A stretch of DNA of 64,000 nucleotides from Tamlana crocina (lineage in GTDB: Bacteria; Bacteroidota; Bacteroidia; Flavobacteriales; Flavobacteriaceae). Shown in pieces: positions 17,970-26,639 of this stretch. Below the pieces are notes generated by a model. It had not been told where the DNA came from. It made no database searches and saw nothing but the letters and a program-made list of their open reading frames with translations. The DNA lies in assembly GCA_040429635.1 (NCBI GenBank), contig CP158972.1, forward strand, positions 529,918-593,917, written 5' to 3'. Position 1 is the first letter of the stretch. Each line of letters opens with the position of its first letter. Made by a program: the position numbers and the translations under genes.

Positions 17970-19532
17970 ATGCAGCTTAAAATAAAAGACCGATTTAACG
18001 TTGAATTACCAGCCGACCCAATTTTGGATAATACCAGAAGGCAGGTAAAATCGGCCTGTTTTTCATTTGTTACTCCTAAAAAAACCTCAAATCCTGAATT
18101 GATTCACGTATCGCCAGATATGCTTGAAAACTTGGACTTAACTGAGGAAGATACCAAATCTAAAACTTTTTTGAATGTGCTTACGGGTAATGAGGTGTTT
18201 CCCGAAACCAACCCCTATGCCATGTGCTACGGTGGGCATCAGTTTGGAAACTGGGCCGGGCAATTGGGCGATGGCCGGGCTATCAATTTGTTTGAGGTAG
18301 AGCATAAAAATAAGCATTGGGTAGTTCAATTAAAAGGGGCGGGTGAAACACCGTATTCACGAACAGCTGACGGATTGGCCGTGTTGCGCTCGTCCATAAG
18401 AGAGTACTTGTGTAGCGAGGCCATGTTTTATTTGGGCGTGCCCACAACAAGGGCTTTATCGTTGGTATTGACGGGCGATAGCGTACTTCGCGATGTGATG
18501 TACAATGGTAATCCAGCCTACGAGCCCGGGGCAGTGGTGTCGCGAGTGGCGCCCAGTTTTTTACGCTTTGGAAATTATCAAATTTTTGCGGCCCGACAGG
18601 AACATGGGATGTTGAAAACCTTGGTGGATTTTACCATAAAACACCACTTCCCGCATTTGGGAGCACCTTCAAAAGATGCCTATGTCGCTTTCTTTAAAGA
18701 AGTAGCCCAACTAACCCTCGACATGATTATCCATTGGCAACGGGTGGGCTTTGTGCACGGGGTAATGAACACCGATAATATGTCCATTTTGGGTCTCACC
18801 ATCGATTATGGGCCTTACGGTTGGCTGGAAGGTTTCGATTATGGTTGGACGCCCAACACCACCGATAGACAACACAAACGCTACCGCTACGGAAATCAGC
18901 CCAATATCGGACTTTGGAATTTATACCAACTTGCCAATGCGCTGTATCCTTTGGTGGAGGAGGCAGAGCCATTTCAGGCTATTTTGGATGATTATAAAAC
19001 AGGGTTCGAAACAAAATCCTTAAGTATGATGCGTTCCAAATTGGGATTGGAAAAAGAAGATGCTTTTGATGCGTCTCTAATCCAAGAATTGGAAGATAAT
19101 TTGCTGTTGGCAGAAACGGATATGACTATTTTCTTTAGAAATTTAAGTGGCTTTTCAGCCGAAAAAACTTCCGAGGGATTGGCAATAATAAAAGATGCTT
19201 TTTATAATCTCGACGAGCTTTCCGAAGATATTGAAGAAAAGTGGCAAAAATGGTTTAAGCGCTACGCCGAGAGGTTTAGCCAAGAACAACTTTCTGATGA
19301 AGAAAGAAAAGAAAAAATGAATGCTGTTAATCCAAAATACGTATTGCGAAATTACATGGCACAACTCGCCATAGACGATGCCGAAAAAGGGGATTACAAA
19401 TTAGTTGAGGAGTTATTTCAACTTTTAAAGTATCCTTATGCGGAGCAACCGGAGTATGAAAAATGGTTTGCTAAACGCCCGGAATGGGCCAGGCATAAAG
19501 TAGGTTGCTCCATGCTGTCGTGCAGTTCGTAA
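17970..19532 (+). CDS. selO: Protein adenylyltransferase SelO (YdiU family)
   Basis: SelO is a pseudokinase-fold enzyme that moves AMP from ATP to Ser, Thr or Tyr of target proteins and is linked to oxidative stress. The 520-residue protein shows the family signature GGHQFGNWAGQLGDGRA, the lysine region VQLKGAGETPYSRTADG, and the metal-binding HGVMNTDNMSILGLTIDYGP. It ends in CSMLSCSS; many relatives have a redox-active cysteine or selenocysteine three residues from the end, and here a cysteine fills that place. The ATG at 17970 directly follows the msrA stop. Confidence 0.94.
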   Translation: MQLKIKDRFNVELPADPILDNTRRQVKSACFSFVTPKKTSNPELIHVSPDMLENLDLTEEDTKSKTFLNVLTGNEVFPETNPYAMCYGGHQFGNWAGQLGDGRAINLFEVEHKNKHWVVQLKGAGETPYSRTADGLAVLRSSIREYLCSEAMFYLGVPTTRALSLVLTGDSVLRDVMYNGNPAYEPGAVVSRVAPSFLRFGNYQIFAARQEHGMLKTLVDFTIKHHFPHLGAPSKDAYVAFFKEVAQLTLDMIIHWQRVGFVHGVMNTDNMSILGLTIDYGPYGWLEGFDYGWTPNTTDRQHKRYRYGNQPNIGLWNLYQLANALYPLVEEAEPFQAILDDYKTGFETKSLSMMRSKLGLEKEDAFDASLIQELEDNLLLAETDMTIFFRNLSGFSAEKTSEGLAIIKDAFYNLDELSEDIEEKWQKWFKRYAERFSQEQLSDEERKEKMNAVNPKYVLRNYMAQLAIDDAEKGDYKLVEELFQLLKYPYAEQPEYEKWFAKRPEWARHKVGCSMLSCSS

Positions 19533-19793
19533 ATGGGGTTGTTGGACAAAATAAAAGGGTTGCCGATGGGCTATTCGGTAGTAGAATATCAAAACAAAAA
19601 ATACGGCGTTACCCGAACGGATTTCAACAACGGAAAAAGTTTTAAAGTTTTTGCTGAAGCCTTGGGTGATACCGATTTTATCAGTTTGAATTATTATATC
19701 ACAAAACAATCGGAGCAATTAAAACCTTGCGAAATGCCTGCCCAAAAAGTGATTCATTTTTTAAATCATTACAAAAGCATCGAAAATGGATGA
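19533..19793 (+). CDS. Small conserved protein in the methionine sulfoxide repair operon
   Basis: An 86-residue soluble protein with no recognised domain, signal peptide or helix. It starts directly after the selO stop and overlaps the next gene by 8 bases, so it is a real coupled gene. It has one cysteine (in LKPCEMPAQKVI) and a likely beta-rich first half (YSVVEYQNKKYGVTRTDF). I have seen similar small proteins beside msrA genes in Flavobacteriaceae but know no function. It could be a binding partner of the divergent MsrA encoded next. Confidence 0.75.
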   Translation: MGLLDKIKGLPMGYSVVEYQNKKYGVTRTDFNNGKSFKVFAEALGDTDFISLNYYITKQSEQLKPCEMPAQKVIHFLNHYKSIENG

Positions 19794-20307
19794 AATAGCA
19801 CTTGGAGGTGGCTGCCATTGGTGTACCGAAGCGGTGTTTCAATCGTTGGTGGGCGTTTATAAAGTGGAGCAAGGCTATGTGGCTTCACACGGCGATGAAG
19901 CATCGTGGTCTGAAGCGGTTATTGTCCATTTCAAAGCCAATGAAATACCGCTCAAAACCTTGATAGAAATTCATTTGCAAACGCATAAAAGCACCTCAAA
20001 CCATTCCATGCGTAAAAAATACCGGTCGGCCATTTATTCTTTTTCAGAAGAACAATCAAAAGCTTGCAAAGACATTTTGAGCGAACTTCAATCGTTGTTT
20101 GAAAATCCATTCATAACACGGGTTTTGCCATTTCAAAGCTTCAAGCCGTCCCGGGAGCAAATTCGAGATTACTACTATAAAAATCCCGAAAAGCCATTCT
20201 GTGAAAATTTTATAACACCCAAATTAAGGTTGTTGTTAAAGAAGTATTCAGCAGCCGTAAACGCAGAAAAATTAAATCACTTAAGCTCAATGAGTAATCG
20301 AGGATAA
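19786..20307 (+). CDS. Divergent second MsrA-like methionine sulfoxide reductase
   Basis: A 173-residue MsrA relative with the active-site loop GGGCHWCTEA: catalytic Cys10 and Glu15 are kept, but the usual Phe after Cys is His11. The substrate region is also changed: TGHAE is replaced by EASWSEA, and NRQGxDxGxQYRS by NHSMRKKYRS. The C-terminal KPFCENFITPKL keeps the likely resolving Cys. It is therefore probably active but with altered specificity; free methionine sulfoxide or another sulfoxide is possible. It ends the operon and overlaps the small protein gene by 8 bases. Confidence 0.85.
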   Translation: MDEIALGGGCHWCTEAVFQSLVGVYKVEQGYVASHGDEASWSEAVIVHFKANEIPLKTLIEIHLQTHKSTSNHSMRKKYRSAIYSFSEEQSKACKDILSELQSLFENPFITRVLPFQSFKPSREQIRDYYYKNPEKPFCENFITPKLRLLLKKYSAAVNAEKLNHLSSMSNRG

Positions 20308-20412
20308 CAAGGGGTTCTTAATTTTGCCTTTTCTTTTGGGGCAATTATTTATCTAAATGCAATATCTTTAGGAATCAAAAGCCTTTAATTTCGCTTTCAT
20401 ATAAAATTAAAT

Positions 20413-23400
20413 ATGAAGATACTTAAATATTTTTCAGTTTTAGCTGTGCTTGTCATTATCAGTGCTTGTGCCACTTACAAACCCCAATATTCAAATAAAA
20501 ATCATAAAGAGGTTTCGTTTCCTGATAAAGAAATTGACCGAACCTTTTATTTAATTGGCGATGCTGGAATTTCGCCAACAGGCGGCATGTCTGGAGCTTT
20601 AACGGCTTTCAATAAACATATTGAAGGAAAGGCAACCAAAAAAGATTTTGCCCTTTTTTTGGGTGATAATATTTACCCGTCGGGGTTGCCATCAAAAGGC
20701 GATAAAAACCGTAGCTCGGCCGAAAATGCCTTAAACGGACAAATAAAATCGGTTAAGAATTTTAAGGGCGAAGTACTTTTTATTCCCGGAAACCACGATT
20801 GGTATTCCAATGGTTTAAAGGGTTTGAAAAGACAGGAAAAATATATTGAAGAAGCCTTGGGGAAAAACACCTTTCAGCCAGAAAACGGTTGTCCGCTGGA
20901 AAGTATTGATGTGGGCGAAACCATTCAGTTGATAGTTATAGACACGCAATGGTATCTCGAAAATTGGAACAGCCATCCAGAAGTGAATGACGAATGCGAA
21001 ATAAAAACAAGGGAGCGCTTTTTATTGGAGTTGGAAGGCGAATTGAAAAAAGCCCAAAACAAAACTATCGTGTTTGCCATGCACCACCCTATGTACACCA
21101 ATGGAACGCACGGTGGAAAATATGCGTTTAAAAAACATTTATATCCTTTTCAGAAAAAAATACCCTTGCCCGGGATAGCCTCGTTTATAACCCAGATTAG
21201 AACGCAGGGCGGGGTGTCCATTCAAGACCGCTACAACGAGCGCTACCACGAATTGATGAACCGTTTGGAAACCATGGCCATTGGTGTTGAAAACTTGGTT
21301 TTTGTATCGGGGCACGAACATACTTTGCAGTATATTGAAAACCAAAGTGTGGCCGAAAACGAAAGTATAAAACAAATAGTTTCGGGATCGGGCGCTAAGG
21401 AGTCGTATGCCGAATTGAGCAACAACGGTTTGTTTTCGTATGGAAAGCAAGGTTTTGCAGAACTTACGGTGTTTATGGATGGCAGTAGTTGGGTGCGTTT
21501 TTATGGGGAAGAAAACGGCGAGCCTAAATTGTTGTTCACCAAAGAAGTATATCCGCCAACAGAAGCCTACGATATTTCAAAGTTGCCCGAATCCTTTCCG
21601 CAGGCTGTTGAAGTTTCAATTTATTCCAAAGAGGAAACCGATGTGTCTGGATTTTTTAAATCGGTTTGGGGCGACCATTATCGCGATGTGTACAGTACAA
21701 AAATTACAGCACAAGTCGCTACTTTAGATACACTTTATGGCGGATTGGAAGTAGTGCGTAAAGGCGGTGGGCACCAAACCCGGTCACTGCGATTAAAAAC
21801 TAAAGATGGCCGGGAACTGAACATGCGCGCACTGCGAAAAAGTGCCACCCAGTATTTGCAAACCGTACTGTTTAAAGATAATTACATTCAAGATGAATTT
21901 GAACAAACGGCTGTAGAGCAACTTATTTTAGATTTTTATACCGCGGCGCATCCCTATGCTTTTATGGCGGTTCCCGATTTGTCGGATGCAGCAGAAATCT
22001 ACCATACCAATCCCAACCTGTATTTTGTTCCGAAGCACAAGCATTTAGGGGAATTCAACGCAGAATACGGAGGTGAGCTTTACATGATTGAAGAACGCCC
22101 GGAGGAAAATTATTCAAACGAAAAGAATTTTGGTTATGCTGATGATATTGAGAGTACCCACGATATTATTGAGAAAATCAGGGAAGATGAAGAACATAAA
22201 ATTGACGAAAATGCTTTTATAAGGGCTCGATTGTTCGATATGCTTATTGGCGATTGGGACCGGCACCAGGACCAATGGCGCTGGGCACAGTTCGATATGG
22301 AAAACGGCGACCATTATTACAGACCCATACCACGGGACCGCGATCAGGTGTTCTCGAATTTTGATGGCGCGTTACTTGATGTGATGCGCATTATTTCAGG
22401 TTCAACCAAACAGTTGCAGGTTTATGATGATAAGTTGAAAAATATAAAATGGATGAACAGTGCCGGTATAAAGCTGGATCGGGTACTCATTCAGCGATCC
22501 GAAATGGATGCCTGGCTTGAGCATGCTAAATTCATTCAGGAACATATAACCGACGAGGTAATAGAGCGAGCCTTCGCTAAAGTGCCAAAGGAGGTGCACG
22601 ACAAAACACTTGATGATATAAAGGAAAAATTAAAAGGCCGTCGGGCTAATCTTCAAAATATTGCTACGCGATATTATAATTACCTGAATGAGTTGGTGAT
22701 TTTAACGGGAACCGATAAAGACGATTATATTGAAGTGACCCGAACTGCCGATAAGGAAACCCACGTAAAAATATCCAGAATCATTGATGGAAAAAAAGAT
22801 AAGGTGATTGTAGATCGTACTTTTAACAGGGATATTACCAAAGAAATATGGATCTACGGATTGGACGATAAAGATGTTTTTGAAGTTACCGGAAAGGCAA
22901 ATAACTTAATCTTTACTCGGTTGATTGGCGGGCAGGAGAATGATACTTACATTATAAAACATGGAAGACGCATTAAGGTTTATGACCACGAAAGCAAGAA
23001 AAACACCATAAAGGAAAAGAAAGGGGCTACCATCAGGCTTACCGATGTTTATAAACTCAACCTTTTCGATTTCAACAAAAACATTACCAAAACCAGCGTT
23101 ATTACACCGGCCGTAGGTTTTAATCCAGATGATGGTTTTTCAGTAGGAATGGCGTATTCACTCACTACCAAAGGTTTTCAGCGAAATCCGTTTTCGCAAC
23201 AACACCGTTTTAAGGGAGGGTATTATTTCGCAACCAGTGGATTTTCACTGAATTACGATGGCGAATTCGCCAACATTATGAACGATTGGAATTTGCATAT
23301 CGGTGGGCAGTTCACTTCCGAGAATTTTACCAATAACTTTTTTGGCTACGGAAACGAAACGCCAAATAATGATGATGACCTCGATTTAGATTACAATCGT

Positions 23401-24138
23401 GTAAAAACAAGTATTTATGCCGTAAAAGCTGGTATCCTGAAAAAGGGGAATTTTGGTAGCGATTATGGAATACGAACCGTTTTTGAAGGCATTGAAATAG
23501 AAAATACAGCAGACAGATTTATTACTGACGAATTTGTATCGGCCGATAATACCAAATTCTACGAGCGTCGCTATTTTGGAGGCTTGGAAGCGCAATTTAA
23601 TTACGAAAGTTTTGATGATAAAATCAACCCCAAAAAGGGTATGACCTTCCATTTGCAAGTAGGGGGTAAAACCGAATTTAAGGATACCAAAAACACTTAT
23701 GGCTATCTTAATTCAGATTTAGGCTTTTACAACACGCTAACTACAAACAAAGCCTTAGTTTTAAAAACCGATGTACGCACGCAAGTACGTGTAGGCGACG
23801 ATTTGGTGTTTTACCAAGCGGCGAATATTGGAGGGAATAATGGGTTAAGAGGATTTAGAACCGAACGCTTTACGGGTAAAAACTCACTTGTGGGAAGTGC
23901 CGATTTACGTTTTAGTTTTCCATCGTTTAAAACCAGTACTTTGCCGTTGCAAATTGGAGTGTTTGGCGGTGCAGATGTGGGGCGCGTATGGCTAAGAGGT
24001 GATTTTTCAGATAAATGGCACAACGATTACGGAGGTGGTTTTTGGGTAACTGCTGCCGAAAGTTTGTCGGGTACTTTCAACTTTTTTAATAGTGTGGAAG
24101 GCTTAAGGTTTTCGTTCGGTTTCGGCTTAAATTTTTAA
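20413..24138 (+). CDS. Giant lipoprotein: calcineurin-like phosphoesterase, kinase-like middle region and outer-membrane beta-barrel
   Basis: A 1241-residue lipoprotein (lipobox Cys19). Residues 35-330 are a calcineurin-like metallophosphoesterase with all metal motifs: GDAG, GDNIYPSG, GNHDWY, MHHP and GHEH. Residues about 560-650 contain LFDMLIGDWDRHQDQW and RPIPRDRDQVF, which resemble the catalytic region of CotH/HipA-like atypical kinases. The last 400 or so residues are an Omp85/BamA-like barrel (YYFATSGFSLNYDG, GGNNGLRGFRTERF, final strand RFSFGFGLNF). The enzyme would face the periplasm or cell surface and probably frees phosphate from phosphoesters. It converges on the next gene with a 12-base overlap. 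The middle assignment is tentative. Confidence 0.85.
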   Translation: MKILKYFSVLAVLVIISACATYKPQYSNKNHKEVSFPDKEIDRTFYLIGDAGISPTGGMSGALTAFNKHIEGKATKKDFALFLGDNIYPSGLPSKGDKNRSSAENALNGQIKSVKNFKGEVLFIPGNHDWYSNGLKGLKRQEKYIEEALGKNTFQPENGCPLESIDVGETIQLIVIDTQWYLENWNSHPEVNDECEIKTRERFLLELEGELKKAQNKTIVFAMHHPMYTNGTHGGKYAFKKHLYPFQKKIPLPGIASFITQIRTQGGVSIQDRYNERYHELMNRLETMAIGVENLVFVSGHEHTLQYIENQSVAENESIKQIVSGSGAKESYAELSNNGLFSYGKQGFAELTVFMDGSSWVRFYGEENGEPKLLFTKEVYPPTEAYDISKLPESFPQAVEVSIYSKEETDVSGFFKSVWGDHYRDVYSTKITAQVATLDTLYGGLEVVRKGGGHQTRSLRLKTKDGRELNMRALRKSATQYLQTVLFKDNYIQDEFEQTAVEQLILDFYTAAHPYAFMAVPDLSDAAEIYHTNPNLYFVPKHKHLGEFNAEYGGELYMIEERPEENYSNEKNFGYADDIESTHDIIEKIREDEEHKIDENAFIRARLFDMLIGDWDRHQDQWRWAQFDMENGDHYYRPIPRDRDQVFSNFDGALLDVMRIISGSTKQLQVYDDKLKNIKWMNSAGIKLDRVLIQRSEMDAWLEHAKFIQEHITDEVIERAFAKVPKEVHDKTLDDIKEKLKGRRANLQNIATRYYNYLNELVILTGTDKDDYIEVTRTADKETHVKISRIIDGKKDKVIVDRTFNRDITKEIWIYGLDDKDVFEVTGKANNLIFTRLIGGQENDTYIIKHGRRIKVYDHESKKNTIKEKKGATIRLTDVYKLNLFDFNKNITKTSVITPAVGFNPDDGFSVGMAYSLTTKGFQRNPFSQQHRFKGGYYFATSGFSLNYDGEFANIMNDWNLHIGGQFTSENFTNNFFGYGNETPNNDDDLDLDYNRVKTSIYAVKAGILKKGNFGSDYGIRTVFEGIEIENTADRFITDEFVSADNTKFYERRYFGGLEAQFNYESFDDKINPKKGMTFHLQVGGKTEFKDTKNTYGYLNSDLGFYNTLTTNKALVLKTDVRTQVRVGDDLVFYQAANIGGNNGLRGFRTERFTGKNSLVGSADLRFSFPSFKTSTLPLQIGVFGGADVGRVWLRGDFSDKWHNDYGGGFWVTAAESLSGTFNFFNSVEGLRFSFGFGLNF

Positions 24139-24933
24139 ACTGAAAGTGTACAAATTGCCCCCCTCGCTTTTGTTTTTTTCATCGGTAATGTAAACTGTGT
24201 CATCGTTTTTAAAACAAATGCCTTCCTTTTGCGAACTGTGTTCAAACTTTAGTTCTTCTATATTTCCTTTAAAGAACTCGTCGCCTTCAAAATCGGTGAC
24301 CTTCCAAAGTTTATCGTGGTTTAATAAGACTATGGTTTTGCCGTTTTCACTAATATCTGCCGAGGTTATTTTGTGGTGCTTGCCATCCAGATTAAAGTCG
24401 GTGACCAATTCGGCAGTATGCTCGCCAATGGCATTGGGTACTTTTAAAAGTATGCTCGATTTGTTCTCTTTGCTGAAAATATAAAAGTAATTGTTCAGCA
24501 GAAAAAAGGCTTCAAAATCTTCGGGTTTTACTTTCTTGGGTAAATCGAAGTCAATGCGTTCGGCATGGGTTTCGCCTTTTTTAAAATCAGAAACTTTATA
24601 AATGGTAAAGTGGTCGCGCTTTTTACTGTTGTTGCCAAAATCGCCAATGTAGAGGTTGCCCTCACCATCTGAAGTTAAATCTTCCCAATCCCTATTTTTT
24701 GCATTTTCAATTTTAATGCGCTTCTTCATTTTGCCTTCAGTATTAAAACCGAAAATATAATTATCGTTTCCGGCATCTTCAATCGTCCAAAGTAATTCTT
24801 GGCTGGCTACCATTTCAACGGCCGAAGCTTCTTCCAAACCCAAAGGTAAATCGGCGATAACATTTAGTTTTCCGGTGTTACAAGACGTAAATATTAACAA
24901 AAGTGCCCAAAGTTTTGAAAGCTGATAAATCAT
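24127..24933 (-). CDS. Propeller-like lipoprotein of unknown function
   Basis: A 268-residue lipoprotein with lipobox FTSCNTG (Cys18). The body has repeated strand patterns typical of beta-propellers: LLWTIEDAGNDNYIFGF, DLTSDGEGNLYIGDFGNN, DISENGKTIVLLNHD and KEGICFKNDDTVYITDEKN. It looks like SdiA-regulated or NHL/SMP-30-like propellers but has no motif that fixes a ligand. It lies tail to tail with the giant phosphoesterase (12-base overlap). No operon partner is present. Outer-membrane anchoring is likely. Confidence 0.75.
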   Translation of the reverse strand: MIYQLSKLWALLLIFTSCNTGKLNVIADLPLGLEEASAVEMVASQELLWTIEDAGNDNYIFGFNTEGKMKKRIKIENAKNRDWEDLTSDGEGNLYIGDFGNNSKKRDHFTIYKVSDFKKGETHAERIDFDLPKKVKPEDFEAFFLLNNYFYIFSKENKSSILLKVPNAIGEHTAELVTDFNLDGKHHKITSADISENGKTIVLLNHDKLWKVTDFEGDEFFKGNIEELKFEHSSQKEGICFKNDDTVYITDEKNKSEGGNLYTFSLKI

Positions 24934-25066
24934 GAAGTTTTAATTTTGAACCAAAATACCCACTTTAGGCCCAACAGGAAAATTTAAAATCTTAAACTAT
25001 TTGTAAAACTTGCCTAAAACGCTGGTGTAATTTATTAGATTTATAGGGTGAAAAGCCAAAAGAAAT

Positions 25067-25930
25067 ATGACTACAGTTGATGATTTACTCAATTTGCTCA
25101 CTTTAGAAAAAGTAACCGAAAACGAGTTTACCGGTGAAAGTAAAACCGTTGGCAGTCCCATTGTTTTTGGGGGACAAGTGTTGGCGCAGGCCGTTCATGC
25201 CGCGAGCAGAACGATTACTAACGGGCGGGTGCTGCACTCCATGCATGCCTATTTTTTGGAGCCCGGCGATTTGAGTCAGCGTATTACGTACAATGTGAGC
25301 AAAGTGAGGGATGGCAGAAGTTTTTCGGTACGGCGGGTTACGGCGCACCAAAAGGATTCGACTATTTTTATTCTTTCGGCGTCGTTCCATAAAAAAGAAG
25401 AAGGTTACAATCACCAAATTGACATGAAATCTGACTTAAAACAGCCTGAAGAACTGTTGAGTTGGACAGATATACTGCACCAGTACGGCGATTTTCTGCC
25501 CAAAAGTTTAAAATCGTTTTTTGAAATTGAACGCCCAATTGATTTTAAGCCAACCTATATACCCAACCCGATGCAGCCAAAAGATTTACCGCCGTTTACC
25601 GATGTGTGGTTTAAGTTAAAGGGCGATGTTAACGGTTTGGATGTATCAAAAAAACAGCAGATTTTAACCTATATTTCCGATTATAATATTTTGGTCTCGG
25701 CGCTAAACCCGCATGCCAGTAAAGCGCACTGGGGAAATACGCAAACGGCTAGTTTAGACCACTCGATGTGGTATTTTCGCGATTTCGATTTAGATGATTG
25801 GTTGCTCTTTTCCATGGAATCGCCCAGTACTTCAAACGCTAGGGGCTTTGCCAGAGGAAACATTTTTACTCGCGATGGAACATTAATAGCTTCGGTAGCC
25901 CAAGAGGGTTTGATGCGTCCAAAACAATAA
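25067..25930 (+). CDS. Acyl-CoA thioesterase II (TesB family)
   Basis: TesB enzymes hydrolyse medium- and long-chain acyl-CoA to free fatty acid and CoA. The 287-residue protein is a double hotdog: the first domain has VFGGQVLAQAVHAASRTI, the second has LDHSMWYF (catalytic Asp) and ASVAQEGLMRP (catalytic Gln at the C-terminus), and SPSTSNARGFARG carries the Ser/Thr of the active site. Length is normal. The glycerophosphodiesterase gene starts 3 bases after the stop, so the two form a small lipid-turnover operon. Confidence 0.93.
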   Translation: MTTVDDLLNLLTLEKVTENEFTGESKTVGSPIVFGGQVLAQAVHAASRTITNGRVLHSMHAYFLEPGDLSQRITYNVSKVRDGRSFSVRRVTAHQKDSTIFILSASFHKKEEGYNHQIDMKSDLKQPEELLSWTDILHQYGDFLPKSLKSFFEIERPIDFKPTYIPNPMQPKDLPPFTDVWFKLKGDVNGLDVSKKQQILTYISDYNILVSALNPHASKAHWGNTQTASLDHSMWYFRDFDLDDWLLFSMESPSTSNARGFARGNIFTRDGTLIASVAQEGLMRPKQ

Positions 25931-25933
25931 AGC

Positions 25934-26623
25934 ATGAATTTCGACATTTTTAAAATAGGTCACCGCGGGGCAGCCGGCCACATAGCCGAAAATACAGTAG
26001 AGTCGGTAAAAAAAGCTATAGAACTAGGGGCAACAGGCATTGAGGTCGATGTGCATGTGTGCGCTTCGGGCGAGCTGGTGGTATTCCACGATTTTACTTT
26101 AGATCGTGTTACCAATAGCACGGGCGAAATTGCCCAAAAAACACTTTCAGAATTAAAACAATTGAAGGTTTTGGGCGAGTTTGAAATCCCCACTTTAGAC
26201 GAAGTTGTTTCGGTTTTGGATAATAATACTCTACTGAATATCGAATTAAAGGGACAAAATACGACCAAGCCCGTTGCCAGATTTATTGAACGTCATGTTG
26301 AAAAAAAAGGTTGGGCTTGGCGCGATTTTCTGGTGTCGAGTTTTCAAAAGGATTTGTTAGAACAGGTATACGCCACCCATCTTCCCATTATGTTGGGCGT
26401 TTTGACCGATACCAATTTGGAAGAAGCTCTTAACTTTGCACGGCAAATCCAAGCGGTTTCCATTCACCCTGATTATACCATGCTTACGGATGAGCATGTC
26501 AAAAATATACAATCTAATAATATGCAAGTAATCACATATACGGTCAACGATAAAGTCCATATTGAACGGCTGAAAGCTTATGGGGTAGATGGCATTATTT
26601 CAGACTTTCCGGATAGATTATGA
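25934..26623 (+). CDS. Glycerophosphodiester phosphodiesterase (GDPD family)
   Basis: Cleaves glycerophosphodiesters to an alcohol and glycerol-3-phosphate. The 229-residue TIM-barrel has the catalytic residues His10-Arg11 (GHRGAAG), Glu19-Asn20, Glu37 and Asp39 (EVDVH) and His52 (FHDFTLDR). There is no signal peptide, so it is cytoplasmic, like UgpQ. It follows the thioesterase gene by 3 bases. The next gene, 16 bases downstream, has very different base composition and is probably a later insertion. Confidence 0.94.
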   Translation: MNFDIFKIGHRGAAGHIAENTVESVKKAIELGATGIEVDVHVCASGELVVFHDFTLDRVTNSTGEIAQKTLSELKQLKVLGEFEIPTLDEVVSVLDNNTLLNIELKGQNTTKPVARFIERHVEKKGWAWRDFLVSSFQKDLLEQVYATHLPIMLGVLTDTNLEEALNFARQIQAVSIHPDYTMLTDEHVKNIQSNNMQVITYTVNDKVHIERLKAYGVDGIISDFPDRL

Positions 26624-26639
26624 TTAAAATAAAATCTCA

